11,287 nucleotides of DNA, from contig JBDTLT010000189.1 of assembly GCA_039934635.1 (NCBI GenBank), positions 1-11,287 of the forward strand. Reading direction: 5' to 3'. Positions 1 through 6,334 of the stretch are shown one piece after another. This stretch comes from DATLFA01 sp039934635 (GTDB taxonomy: Bacteria > Actinomycetota > Acidimicrobiia > Acidimicrobiales > WLNW01). The notes below the pieces were generated by a model. The model was not told the DNA's origin, did no database searches, and was given only the letters and a program-made list of their open reading frames with translations. The stretch's first letter is position 1. Every line of letters begins with the position of its first letter. Made by a program: the position numbers and the translations under genes.

Positions 1-1901
1 AGAACATCATCATCCGCCACGGCGAGAACTACAGCGCGCTGCTGTTGGAGCACGAACTCGCTGACGCGATCGATCGACCGCGCAACGAGATCGTCGTCAT
101 CGACAGCGATGTACGACCCGGCCTGGGGCGCGTGACGGCGATACTGGGCGTCGATCAAAAAGACGACCTGAAGGCGCTCGAGCTCGGCGTGAGAGAGGCG
201 CAATTGCGCTTGCCATTGGCGCTCGAAGATCTCGTCTTCGTGGCGCGAGGCGCGTTGCCCCGCACGACGAGCGGCAAGAAACAACACGCTCGCATCCGCT
301 CGATGTTGGCCGACGGCACGATCACGATCTTCGATCGCGTCGCGCTCACGCCGATGCCGCCGGCGCCACAGGGTGTGGTACTCGACCTGGTCGCGATCGA
401 CGCCGTGGGCACCACGCGCGACATCGTTACCCGCATGGCCCGCCGTCAGGGAGTGACCGTCGAGATCCTCGATTCGATGCATCTCGCCCACGATCTCGGC
501 TTCGACTCGCTCGCGCGCCTCGAACTGGCGGCGACGATCGAAGAGAAGACCGGCATCGGCATCACCGAGGATCGCCTGGGAGCCATCCACACGATCAGTG
601 ACCTTCTCGAGCTCATCCGCGAGCTACAGGATCGTTCGCAACCGAGCGGCGGGGACCGCAGCGTCACGCAACTGATTGCGGCGATCGTCGAGGAGATCCC
701 GCAAACGAACCTCGTCGTCACGCGCCAAGAAGGCCGCCGATTGCTCGTCGACGGCCGGTGGGTCGTCGACTTCGCGTCGCTCAACTATCTCGGAATCGAC
801 CTTCATCCCGACGTCATTGCCAGCGTCGAGCCGTTGATAAAGGAATGGGGAACGCACCCGAGTTGGACCCGCGCCGTGGCCTCCCCTGCGCCCTACACGC
901 AACTCGAGGCAGGACTGGCCCGGTTGGTGGGTGTGCCCGACACTGTCGTGTTTCCGACCATCACCCTGCTGCACATGGGTGTGCTACCGCTGCTCGTCGG
1001 CCGGGGCACGATTCTCGTCGACGAGGGATCACACCACTCGATCCTCGAAGCGGCGGAACTCGCGCACGGTCGCGGCGCAACGATCGTCAAAGTGCGGCGA
1101 AGTGATCCTGCTGACCTCGAGAGCAAGATCGCCGACACCGACGCGTCGCAGCCCCGCATCATCACGGTGAACGGCGTGTACTCGATGTCGGGCACACTCC
1201 CCTCTCTCGTTGCCTACGAACAGATTGCGGCCGCGTACCACGCAACGCTCTACATCGATGACGCGCATGGCTTCGGCATCCTCGGACGCAATCCGACGGC
1301 TGAACGACCCTACGGACTCGGCGGTGGCGGCGTCATGCGCCATTTCGATCTCCCCTACGACAACACGGTGTACATCGCGGGCCTCTCCAAGGCATTCTCG
1401 TCGATGGCCGCGTTCGTCACGTGCCGCTCGCCTCGAGAACGTTCGCTGATCACCAAGGCGTCGACGTTGATCTTCTCGGGACCCATACCAGTCGCATCGC
1501 TGGCGACCGCTCTGGCGGCCTTGCGGGTCAACGACCATGAGGGCGATGCGCTGCGCGAACGCCTTCGCGACGCAACGAGGCGCATCACTGATCACGCGCG
1601 ATCCATTGGGTTGATCGTGGAGAACCATCTCGACTTTCCCGCGCTGACCATCGTGCTGGGTTCGGTGAACCGAGTCATCCGTGGCTGCCAGATCGCGTGG
1701 GAACACGGGATCTTGTTGACACCGGCAGTGTTCCCCGCCCTTCCCCTCGAACGCGGTGGGTTGCGCCTCAGCGTGACGGCTTCCAACACGGACGCCGACA
1801 TCGATATCCTGTTGCACGCGCTCTCGGCCGTTCGCGCGGAACTGGGCGAGACCGAACTGTCGGATCGCGGCGCGTCGTACGCCGGCACCTTCGAGTTCTA
1901 G
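1..1901 (+). CDS. Acyl-AMP ligase - ACP - alpha-oxoamine synthase fusion (5' end outside window)
   Basis: The frame is open to the left edge: codons from base 3 read NIIIRHGENYS, an ANL-enzyme hinge/A8-like segment, so the TTG at 45 is not the true start. Three domains are visible. (1) The ANL C-terminal lobe runs to about base 345 and ends in PRTTSGK, with the catalytic-type lysine at 276-278. (2) An acyl carrier domain spans about 410-615, with the phosphopantetheine serine of DLGFDSL at 507-509. (3) An alpha-oxoamine synthase domain (AONS/serine palmitoyltransferase/KBL fold) spans about 660-1850. It has the PLP-stacking His region EGSHHS, the PLP-binding DDAHGFG, the Schiff-base lysine of AGLSKAFS at 1389-1391, and a C-terminal LRLSVTASNTDADID. 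The inferred reaction is adenylation of a fatty acid, loading on the carrier, then decarboxylative condensation with an amino acid to an alpha-aminoketone. The substrates are not readable from the sequence. A SnoaL-membrane gene follows after 25 bases. Domain calls are firm; the product is unknown. Confidence 0.9.
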   Translation, partial: NIIIRHGENYSALLLEHELADAIDRPRNEIVVIDSDVRPGLGRVTAILGVDQKDDLKALELGVREAQLRLPLALEDLVFVARGALPRTTSGKKQHARIRSMLADGTITIFDRVALTPMPPAPQGVVLDLVAIDAVGTTRDIVTRMARRQGVTVEILDSMHLAHDLGFDSLARLELAATIEEKTGIGITEDRLGAIHTISDLLELIRELQDRSQPSGGDRSVTQLIAAIVEEIPQTNLVVTRQEGRRLLVDGRWVVDFASLNYLGIDLHPDVIASVEPLIKEWGTHPSWTRAVASPAPYTQLEAGLARLVGVPDTVVFPTITLLHMGVLPLLVGRGTILVDEGSHHSILEAAELAHGRGATIVKVRRSDPADLESKIADTDASQPRIITVNGVYSMSGTLPSLVAYEQIAAAYHATLYIDDAHGFGILGRNPTAERPYGLGGGGVMRHFDLPYDNTVYIAGLSKAFSSMAAFVTCRSPRERSLITKASTLIFSGPIPVASLATALAALRVNDHEGDALRERLRDATRRITDHARSIGLIVENHLDFPALTIVLGSVNRVIRGCQIAWEHGILLTPAVFPALPLERGGLRLSVTASNTDADIDILLHALSAVRAELGETELSDRGASYAGTFEF

Positions 1902-1926
1902 GCAACGTGAAGAGTCGACGGTCGCG

Positions 1927-2880
1927 TTGACGAAGCAAGCCCACCTCGGCCCGGACCCGTTGGTGCCCGACGAAGCACCGATCGCAACGTCTCGGCCGGC
2001 GGATCTCGTGCGTCGGCTGCTCGACGCCGACGCGCATCACGATCTGACCGCATACCGAGCGTTGCTGGCCGATGAGTTCACCGAGCGCACCGAGGGCGAA
2101 GTCACGAGCGGACGAGGCGATGACGCGGCCTATGTTGCCGCACGATCGTGGGCGCTCGCGCCGAGCGCGCATCGTCGCGTCGACGACATCAACGAGGCGC
2201 CCGGATGCGTCACCGTTCGCTACCGCCTCGATCACGCGGTACCACCCGGCATCGCCGCACGCGAGCGGCCGGGCAACTTCCTCGGTTACAGCATCTACGA
2301 GACGCGCGAGGGACACATCATCCGCGCCGCTCACTTCTTCAGCGAGCAGCGCGAAACCGATATCGCGCCGGCCGTCACCGCACACGCGTCGGCGGCCGTA
2401 CTCGACGATGTTGCTGCCCGCCGGCGCACACGTCGCAACCGTCTCATCGGCGGCCTGACCGTACTGTTGTCGTTACTCGTGGCCGAGCCGGTGTGGGCCG
2501 CACCGGTCGTGGCGACGACCGCCTGGCAGGGCGGTGGTCTTGCCTTCGCATCGCTGGTACCCGTCTACTTTGCGCTCGGCTATGTCGCGTCACTCGTGGT
2601 CATCCGGCGGGCGAAGGGCAGCGCGTCGGGTTGGTTCGAACGATGGCTCAGCGGAGGGGCCGACCGGCACTACTTGCGCGGGGTGCGCCGGCTCGTCCGA
2701 GCGGGCACGGTGATCGGATTCGTGCTGTCGTCGATGCTCTTCGGTGCGATCGTCACGACCTGGTTGTTGCTGCAACTCGATCGCAGTCGACACATTCGCC
2801 GCGACGCGGCGGTGTCGTCGCTGATCTTTTCGGTCGGATTCGTCGGCTTCTACGCCGGCATCGCGTCGTTGATCTTCTGA
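1927..2880 (+). CDS. SnoaL/NTF2-like domain fused to a four-helix membrane domain
   Basis: The protein has 317 residues if translated from the TTG at 1927. No strong Shine-Dalgarno is seen there. In-frame TTG 1960 and GTG 1963 are alternatives, so the start is uncertain. Residues about 24-145 form a SnoaL/NTF2-like alpha+beta domain. It is homologous to the stand-alone protein at 5942-6334: residues 33-101 share 31 of 69 positions without gaps, including the RxWAxAP and VDDI motifs. Residues 165-172 are a basic stretch (RRRTRRNR). Four hydrophobic segments follow at about 173-195, 205-226, 258-284 and 294-316. I do not recognise the membrane part. There is no signal peptide, so the soluble domain is predicted cytoplasmic by the positive-inside rule. 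It lies 25 bases after the acyl ligase/oxoamine synthase gene and is probably co-transcribed with it. Its last 31 bases overlap the end of the opposing GT-C-like gene. SnoaL-like domains include cyclases, isomerases and non-catalytic binders, so no reaction is assigned. Confidence 0.8.
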   Translation: MTKQAHLGPDPLVPDEAPIATSRPADLVRRLLDADAHHDLTAYRALLADEFTERTEGEVTSGRGDDAAYVAARSWALAPSAHRRVDDINEAPGCVTVRYRLDHAVPPGIAARERPGNFLGYSIYETREGHIIRAAHFFSEQRETDIAPAVTAHASAAVLDDVAARRRTRRNRLIGGLTVLLSLLVAEPVWAAPVVATTAWQGGGLAFASLVPVYFALGYVASLVVIRRAKGSASGWFERWLSGGADRHYLRGVRRLVRAGTVIGFVLSSMLFGAIVTTWLLLQLDRSRHIRRDAAVSSLIFSVGFVGFYAGIASLIF

Positions 2881-4889
2881 CGACGGGTGAGCCACAACAC
2901 CCTGAGCGCGAGCACGAGTGCGATGAGGCTCACGATTGCGCCGCCGATTGTCCGCCAGTCCGTGCGGTAGTCGAGCCCGATGTCATGGTGGCCCGCATCG
3001 AGCTCGAGCTTTAGCCGCCCATCGCCGTAGACCTGTGGCGTCACCGTGCGACCGTCGACGGTCAGCTTCCAGCGGGGGCTGTACGCGATCGCAATGCCGA
3101 CCGTGGTTCGCGCGGAGACATCCACGACGAAGCGGTGATGTTCGTTCGATTTGCGTTCATAACTCGCTGCGAGCGTTCCCGTGTCGGCGGACAACAGTGC
3201 ACGCGGGTCGATGCGATCGGTGACCATCGTCTGCCAGATGCGGAGCGGGCCGCGGGTTTCGAGCAATGTCAGGTCGCTGTTCTGCGCGAGGCGCAGCGCA
3301 GTCTCCTCTGATGTCGACACGATGTGTGTAACCCCGAATGTCGCCAAGTGTTCGGCCAGGCCGGGCTCGCCGGAGTGGATCTCGCGCACGGCAAGACCGG
3401 CGGCAGCGCGGTTCAACTCAGGGTTGAAGAGATTGAGCTCGTCGCGTCCCGACGCCCACGACAACCATCGAGCCGGTGCGATCACGCCGAGGCGACCGAT
3501 CTCGGCGGGGAAGTCTTCTTCGACGGCGAAGCGGCCGGTCGCCGGGACCAACGTCTGGAGCAGCAGCGCCGTCTGGCGCATCTCGGGAATCGGCTCGGTG
3601 AGCTCGCCCGGCAGGTTCGTGCGCTGGTCGATCCCGAAGACGAGACCCGCGCAGATAGCCACGCCGATGACCTCCGCCAGGAGCGCGCGGTGGCGACCCA
3701 GGCTCGCCGCCTTCGTCGCGCGGCGGCCCAGTAGTTGCAGTAGGCCGCCGAGCCAGTCGGTCACCGAAGCGATCATGATCGCCGCGGGAATGAGCGCAAT
3801 CACGCCGATCGAGGTCATCGCCCGCCACGGCATCTGCGATGTCACATCGCCGGGGTACAGCCCGCGTACGACGTGCACGGCCACGATCGAACCCGCCGCG
3901 ATCGCGCCCGGGAGGAGCCCGCGCCGGCGACCGCGCAACGCAACCGCCACGACGAAGAGCCAGCCGACGATCACGAGGTTGGCCAAGGCCGAGTCATACA
4001 GGCGACGCCCCTTGAGCACGTCGGCGATCTGCTCGTGGAAGGTCGGCGGGACCCACGTCGCGGCGCGTCCCGCGAGGTGGCGGCTCTCGGCGAATGGATA
4101 CAGCCAAACCGCGCACAGCGCTGCCGCGCCGAAACCGCTACCGGCCAGAGCCGCGCCCGAGCGCAGACCGAATGTTGCGCGCCGGCTGAGGTACATGACG
4201 AGCAGCGCACACGCCGCGCAATAGATCAACACGGTGGCCATCAAGATGTGTGTGAGCACCAGCGCTGCTAGCCACAGCGCGGCCACCGTCGAACGCCGCA
4301 TCGATGGTCGGCATGCCGTGTCGACAATGGCCGCGAGCGCGAAGAAGAACAATGGCGCCGCGACCTGAAACGGGTAGAGGCCGGTTTCGAAGACACCGCG
4401 TATGCCGAAACCCGCGAACACCGAGACGACGAGCGACAAGATCCCGGTGAGCGCGGCGGCACGGCGATCGACGCCGATCGACCGGGCGAACGAAGCGACT
4501 GCGGCAGGCAAGATCACGAAGGACAGCAGCACGGCCACTTTGATGGCACCGACGCTCGACAGTTGACCGAACGAAGCAGCACGGATGACCGCGACGATGA
4601 CCGAGAAACCCGGCGGGTTGATAAGGAATGCGTCGTGACCGATCGAGAAGTAGGGCGACCAGCCATTGAGATGCCCGTGCGCGAAGACATCCCGGATCGT
4701 GCGATCGGTGCGCGCGGAGACGGCCGTCGAGTCGGCACCGGCGATGAGCCCGCCGCCCCACATGCGCCGGACAACCCATGCCCCCAGGCCGGCGCCCATG
4801 ACCGGCGCCAACCAATGGACCCGTCGCGGACCCCTCGAGGTCGAAGCGCCGCCACCGGTATCCGCCTCGGGCGCGGTGGACCTCACCAC
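2850..4889 (-). CDS. Polytopic GT-C-like membrane protein with YfhO-like C-terminus
   Basis: The reading frame is open up to a GTG at 4994. I place the start at GTG 4889 because GGAGG lies 9 bases upstream (4899-4903) and the resulting protein (679 residues) drops a Cys/Arg-rich non-hydrophobic leader. The adjacent GTG 4886 and the ATG at 4925 are alternatives. The protein has many hydrophobic helices. The first is at about residues 27-44. It is followed by an extracytoplasmic-type loop with GADSTAVSARTD and GHDAFLINPPG (around residue 85), typical of GT-C lipid-linked-sugar transferases. A soluble stretch carries the motif YSPRWKLTVDG (Trp near 607), like the C-terminal beta domain of YfhO-family proteins. 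A last helix lies at about 648-668, with a basic tail. The likely role is glycosyl transfer from a polyprenyl-phosphate sugar at the outer membrane face, in envelope glycolipid or polysaccharide assembly. Family-level only; donor and acceptor are unknown. It is divergent from the CDF gene and its 3' end overlaps the SnoaL-membrane gene. Confidence 0.75.
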   Translation of the reverse strand: MVRSTAPEADTGGGASTSRGPRRVHWLAPVMGAGLGAWVVRRMWGGGLIAGADSTAVSARTDRTIRDVFAHGHLNGWSPYFSIGHDAFLINPPGFSVIVAVIRAASFGQLSSVGAIKVAVLLSFVILPAAVASFARSIGVDRRAAALTGILSLVVSVFAGFGIRGVFETGLYPFQVAAPLFFFALAAIVDTACRPSMRRSTVAALWLAALVLTHILMATVLIYCAACALLVMYLSRRATFGLRSGAALAGSGFGAAALCAVWLYPFAESRHLAGRAATWVPPTFHEQIADVLKGRRLYDSALANLVIVGWLFVVAVALRGRRRGLLPGAIAAGSIVAVHVVRGLYPGDVTSQMPWRAMTSIGVIALIPAAIMIASVTDWLGGLLQLLGRRATKAASLGRHRALLAEVIGVAICAGLVFGIDQRTNLPGELTEPIPEMRQTALLLQTLVPATGRFAVEEDFPAEIGRLGVIAPARWLSWASGRDELNLFNPELNRAAAGLAVREIHSGEPGLAEHLATFGVTHIVSTSEETALRLAQNSDLTLLETRGPLRIWQTMVTDRIDPRALLSADTGTLAASYERKSNEHHRFVVDVSARTTVGIAIAYSPRWKLTVDGRTVTPQVYGDGRLKLELDAGHHDIGLDYRTDWRTIGGAIVSLIALVLALRVLWLTRRQKINDAMPA

Positions 4890-4898
4890 GTGCACACA

Positions 4899-4903
4899 CC
4901 TCC
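4899..4903 (-). promoter_or_regulatory. Shine-Dalgarno deciding the start of the GT-C-like gene
   Basis: On the minus strand GGAGG is followed by nine bases and then GTG GTG. This supports GTG 4889 (or 4886) over the upstream in-frame GTG 4994 and ATG 4925. Neither of those has a comparable site, and both would make the gene collide with the divergent CDF gene's leader. Confidence 0.65.
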
Positions 4904-4926
4904 ATCGGCCACACCCGCACCGCATT

Positions 4927-4944
4927 GAGCGGTACGTCCCGCTC
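4927..4944. promoter_or_regulatory. 18-bp quasi-palindrome, candidate operator
   Basis: GAGCGG TACGTC CCGCTC has perfect 6-bp arms. The centre is also partly symmetric (ACGT), giving 16 of 18 symmetric positions. It lies near the middle of the 128-bp region between the divergent GT-C-like gene (start 4889) and the CDF transporter (start 5018). That is a natural position for a dimeric repressor acting on one or both genes. No convincing -35/-10 pair was recognised nearby. In GC-rich DNA such palindromes also occur by chance, so the function is inferred from placement only. Confidence 0.35.
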
Positions 4945-5007
4945 GGCAGGCCACTCGGGCCCTGCCCGCACCGTAGCCCGGTTACCCTCAGCACTAGTTG
5001 CAGCGAA

Positions 5008-5012
5008 GGGAG
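5008..5012 (+). promoter_or_regulatory. Shine-Dalgarno deciding the start of the CDF gene
   Basis: GGGAG (within AAGGGAG) ends five bases before GTG 5018. The in-frame ATG at 4925 would add 31 residues (SGTSRSAGHSG...) with no membrane or family character and no comparable ribosome binding site. GTG 5018 is therefore preferred. Confidence 0.7.
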
Positions 5013-5017
5013 TCACA

Positions 5018-5938
5018 GTGTCGGCAAAGGGAGGGACCCGCGCGATCCTCGCGGCGTTCGCAGCCAACCTCGGCATCGCGATCGCGAAGTTCTTAGGGTT
5101 CTTGTTCACCGGGTCGGCATCGATGCTCTCCGAGAGCATTCACTCTGCGGCCGATACCGGCAATCAAGGCCTGTTGATGTTGGGACATCGGCGAGCCCGT
5201 CGTGCTCCCGACGAGGACCACGCCTTCGGCTACGCGCGCGAGCGTTATTTCTGGTCATTCGTGGTGGCGCTGGTGTTGTTCTCACTCGGCGCCCTGTTCT
5301 CGATCGTCGAAGGCATCGACAAGGTGCGCCACCCTCATCACATCGACAGCGTCGGTTGGGCTTTTCTCATCCTCGGCGTCGCCATCGTCCTCGAGAGCTA
5401 TTCGTTCCGCACGGCTATCCACGAAGCAAGGCCGCACAAGACGGGCATGTCGTGGCGCACCTACATCCGCCGGGCCCGCGAACCCGAACTACCGGTGGTG
5501 CTCCTCGAGGACCTGGGTGCCCTGATCGGTCTCTCGTTGGCCTTCGGCGCACTCATCATTGCCGAGGTCACCGACGACTCGGTGTGGGACGGCATCGGCA
5601 CGCTCTGCATCGGTGTGTTGTTGGCGGTCATCGCCATCGTGCTCGCGATCGAGATGAAGGGCCTGCTGATCGGTGAGAGCGCGACCCGCGCCAACCTGCG
5701 CCTGATCGAAGATGCCATCGCCGGCAGCATGGACGTTCTACAGTTGATCCATCTCCGCACGCAGCACCTTGGCCCTGAGGAGCTTCTGGTGGGCGCCAAG
5801 ATCCAGTTCCGCGACGATCTCGACATGCCAGGATTGGCCCGCGCGATCGACGACACCGAAGCCCGCATTCGCGCGGTCGTGCCGATTGCCCGACCGATGT
5901 ACATCGAACCCGACATCCTCCGCACTCCGGAGGGCTAG
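5018..5938 (+). CDS. Cation diffusion facilitator (CDF) family transporter, SLC30A9-like
   Basis: The protein has 306 residues from GTG 5018. The N-terminal portion carries membrane helices from about residue 9. The second has the CDF signature SESIHSAAD, with His42 and Asp46 as the HxxxD half of the transport metal site. Next come DHAFGYARERYFWSF, a standard CDF loop, and further helices. Helix 5 contains LLEDLGALIG (Glu164-Asp165), where FieF/YiiP-type proteins have the other HxxxD pair. After the last helix, from about residue 215 (EMKGLLIGES), comes the cytoplasmic ferredoxin-like domain. Family role: proton-coupled efflux of divalent cations such as Zn, Fe, Mn or Co from the cytoplasm. 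The ED form of helix 5 resembles the ZnT9/SLC30A9 branch, whose substrate is less certain. It is divergent from the GT-C-like gene. A SnoaL-like gene follows 3 bases after its stop, with its Shine-Dalgarno inside this gene's end, indicating co-translation. Confidence 0.92.
   Translation: MSAKGGTRAILAAFAANLGIAIAKFLGFLFTGSASMLSESIHSAADTGNQGLLMLGHRRARRAPDEDHAFGYARERYFWSFVVALVLFSLGALFSIVEGIDKVRHPHHIDSVGWAFLILGVAIVLESYSFRTAIHEARPHKTGMSWRTYIRRAREPELPVVLLEDLGALIGLSLAFGALIIAEVTDDSVWDGIGTLCIGVLLAVIAIVLAIEMKGLLIGESATRANLRLIEDAIAGSMDVLQLIHLRTQHLGPEELLVGAKIQFRDDLDMPGLARAIDDTEARIRAVVPIARPMYIEPDILRTPEG
5929..5934 (+). promoter_or_regulatory. Shine-Dalgarno for the small SnoaL-like gene, inside the CDF gene end
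   Basis: GGAGGG lies in the last codons of the CDF gene, seven bases before GTG 5942. It is a strong site that fixes the start of the downstream SnoaL-like gene and shows that the two genes are expressed as one unit. Confidence 0.75.
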
Positions 5939-5941
5939 CGG

Positions 5942-6334
5942 GTGCTCCCCGATGCCGATCGAGCGGCAAACATTGCGGCACTCGACTGCGTGAGCCAGTT
6001 CGTGCAGGCTGATCATCGCCGCGATCTCATCCGCTATCGCGTGCGGTTGCACAACGAGATCGTGATCCGTTCCGAAAATGGCGTGATCGTGCAGGGAGCC
6101 GACGAGGCCGCCGTCGTCGCCGTACGCGATTGGGCGGCGGCGCCCGACTCGAAGACGCTCGTCGACGACATCGGGGTCGCCTCTGGCATGGTGACGATGA
6201 GCTATCGCGTAACTGCCGGCGTCCTACCCGGCAGCGAAGGCCAACCGCGCGATCTCGCCGGTCACTCCATCTTCGAAGTGCAAGACGACAAGATCATCCG
6301 AATCTGGCATCACTTGCGCGCCGTCGACGTCTGA
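5942..6334 (+). CDS. Stand-alone SnoaL/NTF2-like domain protein
   Basis: The protein has 130 residues, starting at GTG 5942 with GGAGGG seven bases upstream. It begins only 3 bases after the CDF stop. The whole protein is a single SnoaL-like domain: an N-terminal helical stretch, then strand-rich sequence with the motifs VRDWAAAP, LVDDIG, VTMSYRV, GHSIFEVQDDKIIRIWHH. It has no signal peptide or membrane helix. Residues 22-90 align without gaps to residues 33-101 of the SnoaL-membrane protein encoded at 1927-2880, with 31 identities. The two are paralogues within one window. The fold hosts cyclases, ketosteroid-isomerase-like enzymes and ligand-binding subunits. I see no catalytic signature that picks one. 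The coupling to a CDF transporter suggests a linked role, but this is inference. The last 25 bases overlap the opposing MFS gene. Confidence 0.8.
   Translation: MLPDADRAANIAALDCVSQFVQADHRRDLIRYRVRLHNEIVIRSENGVIVQGADEAAVVAVRDWAAAPDSKTLVDDIGVASGMVTMSYRVTAGVLPGSEGQPRDLAGHSIFEVQDDKIIRIWHHLRAVDV

Noticed and set aside
1029..1817. 262-codon minus-strand frame opposite the oxoamine synthase domain
   Set aside because: Shadow of a well-supported coding frame; no recognisable motifs.
45..1901. TTG at 45 as the start of the first gene
   Set aside because: The same frame is open back to the window edge and the upstream codons (NIIIRHGENYS) fit an ANL-enzyme hinge segment, so the gene starts outside the window.
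3181..4224. 347-codon open frame on the + strand inside the GT-C-like gene
   Set aside because: Low-complexity Arg/Ser/Ala/Pro translation without motifs; the minus-strand frame has clear membrane helices and family motifs.
4925..4948. TTGAGC as a -35 promoter box
   Set aside because: No acceptable -10 hexamer lies 16-18 bases downstream.
4956..4968. CGGGC-CCT-GCCCG hairpin in the divergent spacer as a regulatory element
   Set aside because: A 5-bp all-GC stem is expected by chance in DNA this GC-rich. The nearby 18-bp quasi-palindrome is the better candidate.
4138..5139. 333-codon minus-strand frame spanning the divergent region
   Set aside because: It overlaps both the GT-C-like gene in another frame and the CDF start, and its translation is Arg-rich and featureless.
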